Assembly (NCBI GenBank): GCA_013289835.1
Contig: JABCZG010000009.1
Span: 1 to 64,000, forward strand
Length of the DNA: 64,000 nucleotides
From: Acidobacteriota bacterium
GTDB taxonomy: Bacteria; Acidobacteriota; Terriglobia; Acidiferrales; UBA7541
Direction of reading: 5' to 3'
Shown: positions 49,443 to 57,565 of the stretch, piece by piece
Layout: each line of letters begins with the position of its first letter
Numbering within the stretch: the stretch's first letter is position 1
The notes under the pieces: model-generated
The model's database searches: none
What the model was told of the DNA's origin: nothing
Seen by the model: only the letters and a program-made list of their open reading frames with translations
Translations under genes and position numbers: made by a program

Positions 49443-51176
49443 GTGGGGGCTGTATCCGTCATTACGGGTATCGAAAACACTATGCGAACCCTAAAACTCT
49501 CTCTCTCCACACTGGCATTTCTCATGCTGGCGCAAGCCGCAGCCGCGCAAGATCCTCCGACGATGGGCCAGGTCGTGGACAAAATCGTCGCGCAAGAGCA
49601 AACGGAAATGCAGTCCCTCCGCCAATACTCGCCGCTCGTCGAAACCTACATCCAGTATCTTCGTCCGGACAAGCATGCTGTCACGGTCCCGGCTGGCGAC
49701 AAATATTTTCTCGGCCGCGCCGAGCTCGCCAAAGGTGTGGAAGTCGAACCGCTCGTCACCGGCAAGGGATCCAAACACAGAATTCTCGGCGGCGTCAGCA
49801 ATTTCTTCTCCACGGAATTTCTCCCCCAAGGCTTTCTGCAGATGATTTTCGTTGACGTCTATAACTTCGATCGCGGTCACTACAAATTTGACTACGTTCG
49901 CCGCGAATTTCTTGGCGACGTCCGCTGCCTGGTTTTCGACGTCGATCCCGTCACCAAAAACGACAAAGGCCGCTTCGTCGGCCGCATTTGGGTCGAGGAT
50001 CAGGATTATCACATCGTGCGTTTCAACGGCGCGTATGGCGGCTCTTCGCTGATCAGCAATTACTTTAATTTCGACAGCTGGCGCGCCAACGCCGGAAAAA
50101 ATCAGTGGCTCCCCGCCTTCATTTACAGCCAGGAAGGCGATGTTCAGGACCCGCAGACCAAGCGACTGGCCTTCAAGCCGTTCCGGGCGCAGACGCGCCT
50201 GTGGGGCTACAACCTCGGCCACGTCGCGGAAGAACAGGAGCTGAACAAAGTCCTGGTCGAGGCGCCGGTGAAAGACGAAGCGGAAATCGCCAACGACTAC
50301 TCCCCTCTTCAGGCGCAGCGTTCCTGGAGCCGCCAGGCCGAAGACAATCTCGTCGAGAGCATGGAGCGAATCGGCCTTATGGCGCCGCACGGCGACGTGG
50401 ACAAAGTGCTCGAAACCGTCGTCAACAATCTTGAAGTCAGCAATAACCTGGACATCGAGCCCGAAGTCCGCTGTCGCGTGCTCATGATCTCAACGCTCGA
50501 GTCTTTCACCGTCGGCCATACCATCGTGCTCAGCCGCGGCTTGGTAGACGTGCTGCCCGACGAAGCCAGCCTCGCCGCCATCCTCGCGCACGAGCTTGGC
50601 CACGTCGTCCTCGGCCATCGCATGGACTCCCAATATGCGTTCCTCAATCGCCTGCGCTTCGACGAACGCGAAACCTTCCGCCATTTCGGCTTTGCGCGCA
50701 CTCCCGAAGAGGAGTTCGCCGCCAACCAGAAAGGCCTCGAACTCCTTCGCAAGTCGCCCTACAAGGACCAGTCCGCCACCACCCGGCTCTTTCTCCAGGC
50801 GCTCCAAAGCCGCGAGAAGGAAATCCCTGACCTTATCAGTCCCCACCTGGGCAACCGCGTCCCCGCCAGCTGGAACATCGCCGCCGCCGTTCTATCCACA
50901 AGGCCAGCGACCCCGGACCCAGCCGAGAATCCCATCGTCGCGCTCCCGCTCGGCGGCCGCATCAAGATCGAGCCCTGGAACGACCACCTCTCGCTGCTCA
51001 AGTCCCGTCCCGTCGGCCTCCTAGCCGAATCCGAAAAAATGCCCTTCGAGATCACCCCGTTCGTTCTCTACCTCACGCGCCAGGCCGAGCATCCCTTGGA
51101 TCGCACTTTGGATCACCCCTTGCCTGACCTTCCACTCCCCGTAGTCGCCCAGTCCGACCCCGCTCCAAATCCGTGA
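49443..51176 (+). CDS. M48-family metalloprotease domain protein
   Basis: LAAILAHELGHVVLGHRMDSQ (HExxH); N-terminal signal peptide. Confidence 0.85.
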   Translation: MGAVSVITGIENTMRTLKLSLSTLAFLMLAQAAAAQDPPTMGQVVDKIVAQEQTEMQSLRQYSPLVETYIQYLRPDKHAVTVPAGDKYFLGRAELAKGVEVEPLVTGKGSKHRILGGVSNFFSTEFLPQGFLQMIFVDVYNFDRGHYKFDYVRREFLGDVRCLVFDVDPVTKNDKGRFVGRIWVEDQDYHIVRFNGAYGGSSLISNYFNFDSWRANAGKNQWLPAFIYSQEGDVQDPQTKRLAFKPFRAQTRLWGYNLGHVAEEQELNKVLVEAPVKDEAEIANDYSPLQAQRSWSRQAEDNLVESMERIGLMAPHGDVDKVLETVVNNLEVSNNLDIEPEVRCRVLMISTLESFTVGHTIVLSRGLVDVLPDEASLAAILAHELGHVVLGHRMDSQYAFLNRLRFDERETFRHFGFARTPEEEFAANQKGLELLRKSPYKDQSATTRLFLQALQSREKEIPDLISPHLGNRVPASWNIAAAVLSTRPATPDPAENPIVALPLGGRIKIEPWNDHLSLLKSRPVGLLAESEKMPFEITPFVLYLTRQAEHPLDRTLDHPLPDLPLPVVAQSDPAPNP

Positions 51177-51187
51177 TTTGGTAGCGG

Positions 51188-51203
51188 CCGGACTCGAGTC
51201 CGG
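51188..51203. repeat. 16-bp perfect palindrome
   Basis: CCGGACTCGAGTCCGG. Confidence 0.85.
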
Positions 51204-51419
51204 TACGTCTCTCTTCTGCACTGCTAGGGGTGCTAGGCGAAAAAAGGTGGCGACCAAAAGGCAGACCCACCGTTGCAAAGTCCGCAACGATGGGCCATCC
51301 AACAGGCGTTTTTCGGAATTAGGGCGAAACCACGGGCCCGCCTGTTAAAGCAAAACGGCGTTCGTGTGGCAACGGACATATTCGGGCGAGGAACGTGGGG
51401 TTTACAACCCCCCTTCGTC

Positions 51420-51686
51420 TCAATGCCCGTGATCGCGATCGTGATCCTTACCAAACTCATGGACTTTGTAGTGCTGGCGAAATTGGCCATTGTCGCCATA
51501 TTCCCAAACGTCGCCACTACGGGCATCGAAGAATGCGTGGTTTCCCCCGCTATAGGAGAATTGGACCCCGGCGTACTTTCCGTCGGCCATGGCGGGCTGG
51601 GGTTGAAAGAGTGGTTTCAGTACGATCACCGCGAGAAGCAAAGCGATGATGGTGAGGATCGTCTTCGTGTAACGGTCAATGCGCAT
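51420..51686 (-). CDS. Small secreted/anchored hypothetical protein (88 aa)
   Basis: MRIDRYTKTILTIIALLLAVIVLKPLFQPQPAMADGKYAGVQFSYSGGNHAFFDARSGDVWEYGDNGQFRQHYKVHEFGKDHDRDHGH. Confidence 0.7.
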   Translation of the reverse strand: MRIDRYTKTILTIIALLLAVIVLKPLFQPQPAMADGKYAGVQFSYSGGNHAFFDARSGDVWEYGDNGQFRQHYKVHEFGKDHDRDHGH

Positions 51687-52041
51687 GCAAGTGCCTCCTA
51701 ATTTCCGCAGATTGCGGGACTTCTCCGATTCAGCATTCTTGACGCCTACATCGCCGAGTCCTTGTAAGTCGGGAGGGGAGGACTTTGAAACCGGCCGACT
51801 CTCATTTCACGAATCGCAGCGCGGCCCTCAGGGAATCACGGCACGGCGAAAATGCCGATCTTCTTGTACTCATATCAAAGGCCTTTTACCAAAGCTGTTC
51901 AATTTTATACACTGCGCATGGTAGCTTGAGCGACAAGGACGGTTCGTCGGCAAAACAGGAAGTAGTTCGGGTGCTTCCTCTTACCTGTCATCTGACCAGA
52001 ATCGATGGCACTGCGACGATGGCTTCCTGCAAGCCGACTTA

Positions 52042-52524
52042 TCAGGAGTGAGGCCACCCTTGCTGTGCCGTGAGTGCGCCCAGGACAACCAATGTGGTGA
52101 GCGTCAGGATGTGAAGGATCACATGTAGCGTATTCGGACGGATGCCGTTGCGTTCGGGCAGGAAAGCGTGCGTCGCGCCGAACATCACCTGATAGCGCGC
52201 CGCGCGCTCTGGCTCTCGGTGAAACAGGTATGGAATCCACCAGGCCGTCAACTCGCCAACGAATAGAAGGCCGTAGCTGATCCAGAGCCACCAGAACAAC
52301 CACGCCGGATAGGCTCTGCCAAAGTAGACGGCGCTCGCGGCGAGTCCGATCGCAAAGGGAATGAGGCTGATGAGTGTCGCAGCGATCAGTTTGCGGCCTG
52401 GGTTCGCCTCGCGAACCGCCTTTACGTCATTGAAGGTTCCCAGAGGAATCCAATCGTGCAAGGCCAGGAACAGCACGTGGAAACACTGAAGGGCCAACAA
52501 TGCGCCCAGGGCGATGGGATGCAT
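52042..52524 (-). CDS. Hypothetical membrane protein (160 aa)
   Basis: MHPIALGALLALQCFHVLFLALHDWIPLGTFNDVKAVREANPGRKLIAATLISLIPFAIGLAASAVYFG; about four TM. Confidence 0.75.
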   Translation of the reverse strand: MHPIALGALLALQCFHVLFLALHDWIPLGTFNDVKAVREANPGRKLIAATLISLIPFAIGLAASAVYFGRAYPAWLFWWLWISYGLLFVGELTAWWIPYLFHREPERAARYQVMFGATHAFLPERNGIRPNTLHVILHILTLTTLVVLGALTAQQGWPHS

Positions 52525-52659
52525 GACGATCTCGAGTTTACAGCACTGTTCCCGTCTTCCGCCTCTGCAAGGTTGCTTCTTCGGGTTAGGCCCTGATGGA
52601 TGCGCTTGTATTGACTGGGCTGGCTACGTTCCGGGTAGTCGGCAAACCGGAAGTGACCT

Positions 52660-52742
52660 GATGCCGGCAGAGGACAAGCTGAATTTGCTAGACCGTTGTA
52701 CGGGCTAACACCTGTGCCAAGGTTCGAGTCCCTCCGTCTCCG
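52660..52742 (+). pseudogene. Decayed tRNA-Ser (GCU) remnant
   Basis: GGCAGAG...TTGCTAGACCGTTGTACGGGCTAACACCTGTGCCAAGGTTCGAGTCCCTCCGTCTCCG. Long variable arm and T-arm are recognisable; the T-stem lacks a base and the anticodon stem cannot form. Confidence 0.6.
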
Positions 52743-52743
52743 G

Positions 52744-53487
52744 TCACTTCACGGGTTCCCAGCCCTCTGGCAGCATATCGAATGCCAGCGTGTCACGGTA
52801 GGCGTACTGATTGCCTTCCAGTACCGCCACTGGCGTCAACATATGCCAGACGCGATCATCGTCGAAGACGTAACACTCACCCGATTCGCGCATCGTGAAG
52901 CGATCCATTTCCTGCTTGTCATTGTCGGTTATGATGACTTCCCCGCCCTGAGCGCCGCAGCGGCCCACGAGATGCGTGGCGATGTACTTTTCCCCGTCTT
53001 TATGTAAGCCCGGTGGACTCGTGTCGCACGGCCGGCCAGGCGTAGCCGTGAACCTTATTAGATGAACGTTGACCAAATACTTCGTACCTACCGTCGACAG
53101 CGGTAGGCAATAAAGGTGGTGGGCAATCATCTTGCGAACGCCTATGGAACCGGCGATCGCCGGCGCCAGCGGAGCGTACTCTCGCGGCTGGCCACCGATG
53201 GTCGTGTTGTATTTTTTCAGCTGCACATAGGGCGTGCTCTCTTCGCTCAACCAAACCTTTACGCCGCCCTCCACAATCTCGGCCCTGACCCGATTTAACG
53301 AACGATACCTGTCGCCCCCTTCGTAGTATTTGTCCCTCGGAACGGACCAGGCGGCATGGGATAACGCATCCAGCGAGCGCGCTATGTCTACATCAACCCT
53401 GAGCCGCTGACGACTGAACCCGCGCTCCACGAGGTCGCTTCGCGACCTGGCATTGGTCGCAACCGCAATAAAACTATCTTGCCCCAT
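52744..53487 (-). CDS. 2OG-Fe dioxygenase family protein (BsmA/IDO-like)
   Basis: VHLIRFTATPGRPCDTSPPGLHKDGEKYIATHLVGRCGAQGGEVIITDNDKQEMDRFTMRESGECYVFDDDRVWHMLTPV; AGGAGC before ATG 53487. Confidence 0.8.
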   Translation of the reverse strand: MGQDSFIAVATNARSRSDLVERGFSRQRLRVDVDIARSLDALSHAAWSVPRDKYYEGGDRYRSLNRVRAEIVEGGVKVWLSEESTPYVQLKKYNTTIGGQPREYAPLAPAIAGSIGVRKMIAHHLYCLPLSTVGTKYLVNVHLIRFTATPGRPCDTSPPGLHKDGEKYIATHLVGRCGAQGGEVIITDNDKQEMDRFTMRESGECYVFDDDRVWHMLTPVAVLEGNQYAYRDTLAFDMLPEGWEPVK

Positions 53488-53678
53488 GATTGCTCCTGCT
53501 AAATGCCTGACGATTGCATGACCAACCCAGCACCGCAAGGGCATGCGCGCGCGGAAATTATAGCCGACGCAGCCGGAAGTAATTCGGTTACTTCTTGTTA
53601 GCCCATCACTTTGGACAAACCCGTTTTGAGCGGCGCGCAGGGGGGAGAAAGGGTGGCGGAAAGATTGGTAAAAAGAGC

Positions 53679-53712
53679 TTGACATATTCCTATATGAGAA
53701 TATATTGGGAGC
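53679..53712 (+). promoter_or_regulatory. Promoter with ArsR-type operator
   Basis: TTGACA (53679-53684), TATATT (53701-53706), inverted repeat ATATTC-8 nt-GAATAT (53684-53703), ATG at 53713. Confidence 0.6.
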
Positions 53713-54048
53713 ATGGCAAGGGCGGCGACAACCTCGGACGCATTCAATGCGGTGGCGGAACCGCGGCGGCGGGACATCCTGAACTATCTAGCGATGCAGG
53801 AGAGGTCCGTCACCGAGATCGTGGACGCCATGGAGATGGAACAGCCGTCGGTTTCGAAGCACCTGAAAGTTTTGAAACGCGTCGGCCTGGTGGAGGTCCG
53901 GAGGGAGGGCCGGCAGAAGCTTTACAAGGTGAATGCCATGGCGATCCGGCCGTTGCACGAATGGACGAGCACCTTCGAGCGGCTGTGGAAACACCAACTG
54001 CTGCGAATCAAGGAACGGGCCGAGGCCAACAATGCGCAGAAACAATAG
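53713..54048 (+). CDS. ArsR-family HTH transcriptional regulator
   Basis: DAFNAVAEPRRRDILNYLAMQERSVTEIVDAMEMEQPSVSKHLKVLKRVGLVEVRREGRQKLYKVN. Confidence 0.92.
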   Translation: MARAATTSDAFNAVAEPRRRDILNYLAMQERSVTEIVDAMEMEQPSVSKHLKVLKRVGLVEVRREGRQKLYKVNAMAIRPLHEWTSTFERLWKHQLLRIKERAEANNAQKQ

Positions 54049-54078
54049 TCTTGTGGGATTTCAAACGAGGAGGAAATC

Positions 54079-54534
54079 GTGAGTTCACCCGCACTATCAC
54101 TGGAAACGACAACGATCCATATCGCGGAAGAGATTGCAGTGCGCGCGTCGATCGAGGTGACGTTTGCCGCGCTCATGGATCAGCTTGGACCGTACAACGA
54201 GACGCAAGTCGACAAGCCAATGCCGATGAAGCTGGAAGCATGGCCAGGCGGCAGATGGTATCGCGACCTGGGAGACAACAACGGCCATTACTGGGGAACG
54301 GTGCAGGCCATCAAGAGGCCGACGCTTCTGGAAATTTGCGGGCCACTGTTTATGTCCAATCCGGTGATCACGAATCTTCAATACCGGCTGAAGGAGTCGG
54401 GCGGCGTGACGATCATTTCGTTTCGGCACCACTCGTTTGGGCTGGTGCTCGAGGAGTACAGAAACGCAAAGAATGGCTGGGCACACTTGCACGAGCGCAT
54501 GCGGCAGCGAGCGGAAGCGCCGCGGCCGCACTGA
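54079..54534 (+). CDS. SRPBCC / AHSA1-family protein
   Basis: HIAEEIAVRASIEVTFAALMDQLGPYNETQVDKPMPMKLEAWPGGRWYRDLGDNNGHYWGTVQAIKRPTLLEI. Confidence 0.85.
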   Translation: MSSPALSLETTTIHIAEEIAVRASIEVTFAALMDQLGPYNETQVDKPMPMKLEAWPGGRWYRDLGDNNGHYWGTVQAIKRPTLLEICGPLFMSNPVITNLQYRLKESGGVTIISFRHHSFGLVLEEYRNAKNGWAHLHERMRQRAEAPRPH

Positions 54535-54569
54535 GGAGCGGACGACTTGGAAGTTCAGAGGGGGGAAAT

Positions 54570-54740
54570 ATGTGCCCAGTCTGCATCGCAAACGCAGCCG
54601 TGATGGCCGCTGGAGCGGGATCCACGGGAGGAATTCTGGCGGTGTGCATCGGCCAAATCAGAAAATTATTCAGAGAGTTTTTCAGCGCGAGCGGTCCTGG
54701 TCTGTTTCAGAAAATCAAGGTGAAATGGAAGGAGAAATAA
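54570..54740 (+). CDS. Small CPVC-motif membrane protein (56 aa)
   Basis: MCPVCIANAAVMAAGAGSTGGILAVCIGQIRKLFREFFSASGPGLFQKIKVKWKEK; lies in gap between SRPBCC and DUF899 genes. Confidence 0.65.
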   Translation: MCPVCIANAAVMAAGAGSTGGILAVCIGQIRKLFREFFSASGPGLFQKIKVKWKEK

Positions 54741-54741
54741 A

Positions 54742-55527
54742 ATGGCAACAAGCAAACAAAGTGGCATGGAGCATCCGAAAGAGCAGCTGGCAATAAAAAC
54801 GCCGCCGATCGTGTCGCCGCAGGAATGGGAGGCTGCGCGGCGGGAGCTCCTCGTGAAAGAGAAGGCCGCAACCCGCTCCCGTGACGCGCTGGCCGCCGAG
54901 CGCCGGCGGATGCCGTGGCTGGCCGTGGAGAAGAAGTACGAGTTCGACGGGCCCAAGGGGAGGACGAGCCTGCTCGAGTTGTTCGAGGGCCGCCCTCAGC
55001 TGATCGTTTACCGCGCCTTCTTCGAGCCCGGCGTTTTCGGCTGGCCCGACCATGCCTGCCGTGGCTGCTCCTTGGGCGCCGATCAGGTCGCCCACCTGGC
55101 CCATCTGAACGCCCGCGACACCACCCTCGCCTACGCCTCGCGCGCGCCGCAGGCGGACATCGCTCGCCTAAAGGCGCGGATGGGCTGGGAGATGCCCTGG
55201 TACACCATTACCGACAGCTTCGACGCGGACTTCGGCGTTGATGAATGGCACGGCCACAACGTGTTTTTCCGCGACGGCGAAAATGTGTTTCGCACCTACT
55301 TCATCAACAACCGCGGCGACGAGGCCATGGGCAGCACCTGGAGCTACCTTGACATAACGGTGTTGGGCCGCCAAGAGGAGTGGGAGGACTCGCCGGAGGG
55401 CTACCCCCAGACCCCGCCGTATAAGTGGTGGAACTGGCACGACGAATACGCCGACGGCGCCTCGGTCGACCCCAGGTGGAACAAAGTACTGGAGAACGCA
55501 AAGGTGACGTTGAACCTAAATGACTAG
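54742..55527 (+). CDS. DUF899 family thioredoxin-like protein
   Basis: ERRRMPWLAVEKKYEFDGPKGRTSLLELFEGRPQLIVYRAFFEPGVFGWPDHACRGCSLGADQVAHLAHLNARDTTLAYASRAPQADI. Confidence 0.9.
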   Translation: MATSKQSGMEHPKEQLAIKTPPIVSPQEWEAARRELLVKEKAATRSRDALAAERRRMPWLAVEKKYEFDGPKGRTSLLELFEGRPQLIVYRAFFEPGVFGWPDHACRGCSLGADQVAHLAHLNARDTTLAYASRAPQADIARLKARMGWEMPWYTITDSFDADFGVDEWHGHNVFFRDGENVFRTYFINNRGDEAMGSTWSYLDITVLGRQEEWEDSPEGYPQTPPYKWWNWHDEYADGASVDPRWNKVLENAKVTLNLND

Positions 55528-55801
55528 TACAGTGGCGCACGCGATTCGCTTACCTCGGAGGCGTGCTGGTGGATGCGACCCTGCTCCCGTTGGTGGGCAG
55601 GGTCGGCTGCTGGACGAGTGGTCCGCTTGTGGGAAATGATCGATGTTGCTTTCGGTTGACGGGCAACTCGCAAGTAATCCACATGCCAGATTGACGCATG
55701 GCCTATGATGGGAATTGGATTGCACGCTTTAGCATCAGAAGTCCGAAAGGTATTATGTAGGTGCTCGTCGGTTCAGAGGCTGGCTCAAGAGGAGGCGACC
55801 G

Positions 55802-56143
55802 GTGCCTTTGGAAATAACACAGCGGGAAACGAATGGGATCTGTTTTCTGACGCTCAAAGGTCGTCTTGTCCTCGGGGAAGAGAGCGACGGGCTTCGTGCA
55901 ACGATTGACAAACTTCTCTTATCAGGTGCCACAAAAATTGTCGTTGGTCTTAAGCAAGTCAACAACGTTGACAGTGCTGGGCTCGGCGCACTCATCGAAA
56001 TACATCGAAAGACAAAAGCTAAAGGCGGACAGCTCATGCTCGCTAATCTCGGTCCGAAGTTGAAGGAGGCATTGGAACTCGCCGGGCTTCTGAAGATATT
56101 TGAAACATGCGCGACCGAAGCCGACGCGGTTGCACGTTTCTGA
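55802..56143 (+). CDS. STAS-domain anti-sigma factor antagonist
   Basis: GICFLTLKGRLVLGEESDGLRATIDKLLLSGATKIVVGLKQVNNVDSAGLGALIEIHRKTKAKGGQLMLANLGPKLKEAL. Confidence 0.88.
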   Translation: MPLEITQRETNGICFLTLKGRLVLGEESDGLRATIDKLLLSGATKIVVGLKQVNNVDSAGLGALIEIHRKTKAKGGQLMLANLGPKLKEALELAGLLKIFETCATEADAVARF

Positions 56144-56219
56144 GCCAATCCCGCCACATCCGTTCCAGCCCCACTCGCTTCCCTGCTGCTGCCGCTCATG
56201 CAACAATTCTGGGTCCTTG

Positions 56220-57356
56220 ATGAACCGACCACGAAACTTTCGCGTTTACTTTTTGCTCGCGGTGCTCGCCGTGACCGCGCTGGTGCTGCTGCTGCGGGAG
56301 CACCGGCCGTCGTTTTTGCGGCCGGGGTTGCGGCTGTATGCATACGTGACGACGGCGGACGGCAGCGTGACGGTGGTGGACCTGGTGAAGCTGAAGGCGT
56401 TCTCGCGGCTGTATGCGGGGCCGGGGCTTTCCGGGATGCGCGAGCATCCCACGCGGGCGGAGATTTATGGCGTCAGCAGCACGGGCGGATACGTGTGGGT
56501 GCTGAATACGCGGGCCAACCAGATCACCGCGCACGTGCCGGTGGGGCCGCTGCCCTACGCGATTGAGTTCTCGCGCGACGGGACGCGGCTGTTCACAACG
56601 ACTTCGGGAAACGACACGCTGCTGGCGCTGGACGTGCATTCGCTGGCCATCGTGGGGCGGGCGCGGACGGGGCGCGAACCGGTGCTGGCGCGGGTCACGC
56701 CGGACGGCCAGTCGCTCCTGGTGGTGAATCGCGGCGATGCGACGCTGGGGATCCATGACGCGGCGACGCTGGCAGCGCGCGGCAGCGTTTCCGTGGTGGC
56801 GCAGCCGGAGGACGTGGCGGTGCTGCCGGACAGCTCGATGGCGTTTGTGCTGAGCCGCTCCGAGCGGCGGATTTCCGTGGTGGACCTGCGCCGCGGCGTG
56901 CTGGTGACCAACCTGGAGCTGGCTGGCAAGCCCACGGACATGCTGCTGAAGCCCGACGGCGGGGAGCTTTACGTGATCTCGCCGGAGGCACACGGCTTGC
57001 AGGCAATCAATACGTGGACGCATGAGGTGGGCGATTACATGGTGCTGGGCTCGGCGCCGACGCGCGGCGTGCTTAGCGAGGATGCCAGCTTGCTCTATGT
57101 GTCTGACACGGCTGCGGGGCGCGTGACGCCGGTGGATATCTTCAACCGACGGATCGTGCGCGATCCTGGGAAGGGGTTCCCGGTGCCGGCGGGCGATTCT
57201 CCTGGGGCTTTGTGCTTCGATCCGGAGGAGAGCTTGCTGCTCGTGGTAAGCCAGGGGTCGGGGGACTTGGCGGTGATTAGAGTTCGGACGAACTTTTTGG
57301 TGACGATGATTCCGGTGGGCGATCATCCGCAGGAGCTCGCAGTTAAATTGTTTTGA
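56220..57356 (+). CDS. YncE-like YVTN beta-propeller protein
   Basis: Repeated blades AYVTTADGSVTVVDL, LFTTTSGNDTLLALDVHSL, LLVVSQGSGDLAVIRV; N-terminal TM. Confidence 0.85.
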   Translation: MNRPRNFRVYFLLAVLAVTALVLLLREHRPSFLRPGLRLYAYVTTADGSVTVVDLVKLKAFSRLYAGPGLSGMREHPTRAEIYGVSSTGGYVWVLNTRANQITAHVPVGPLPYAIEFSRDGTRLFTTTSGNDTLLALDVHSLAIVGRARTGREPVLARVTPDGQSLLVVNRGDATLGIHDAATLAARGSVSVVAQPEDVAVLPDSSMAFVLSRSERRISVVDLRRGVLVTNLELAGKPTDMLLKPDGGELYVISPEAHGLQAINTWTHEVGDYMVLGSAPTRGVLSEDASLLYVSDTAAGRVTPVDIFNRRIVRDPGKGFPVPAGDSPGALCFDPEESLLLVVSQGSGDLAVIRVRTNFLVTMIPVGDHPQELAVKLF

Positions 57357-57370
57357 GGAGCGGGGAGAGA

Positions 57371-57400
57371 AGCAGATTCCTCGCTGTGCTCGGAATGACA
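57371..57400 (-). repeat. Single dispersed-repeat copy (TGTCATTCCGAGCACAGCGAGGAATCTGCT)
   Basis: Reverse complement of agcagattcctcgctgtgctcggaatgaca; same style as the 47.9-kb array. Confidence 0.65.
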
Positions 57401-57456
57401 GGTTAGGGCGAATGAATGGAAGTCGGAGTGAAGGAGCGAAGCCCCGAATCCGAGAG

Positions 57457-57473
57457 TTCAAGTAAGACTTTAA
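57457..57473. repeat. Palindrome family copy 1
   Basis: TTCAAGT-AAG-ACTTTAA. Confidence 0.85.
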
Positions 57474-57532
57474 TGCGCTTGGAATGCACTCTTTTGGTGC
57501 AAGTCGAACTGTTGGGATTGTGAAGTAGCGGG

Positions 57533-57549
57533 TTCAAGTAAGACTTTAA
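57533..57549. repeat. Palindrome family copy 2
   Basis: TTCAAGT-AAG-ACTTTAA, 76 bp after copy 1. Confidence 0.85.
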
Positions 57550-57565
57550 GTGGAGTCGCGCGATT

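Noticed and set aside
52660-52742. Functional tRNA gene
   Set aside because: T-stem lacks a base and the anticodon stem does not pair, so called a remnant instead.
53595-54740. 381-aa plus-strand ORF
   Set aside because: Runs out of frame through the ArsR and SRPBCC genes; only its last 56 codons (MCPVC...) look like a real protein, annotated separately.
56196-57461. 421-aa minus-strand ORF rich in Arg/His/Gln
   Set aside because: Antisense of the YncE-like propeller; low-complexity composition.
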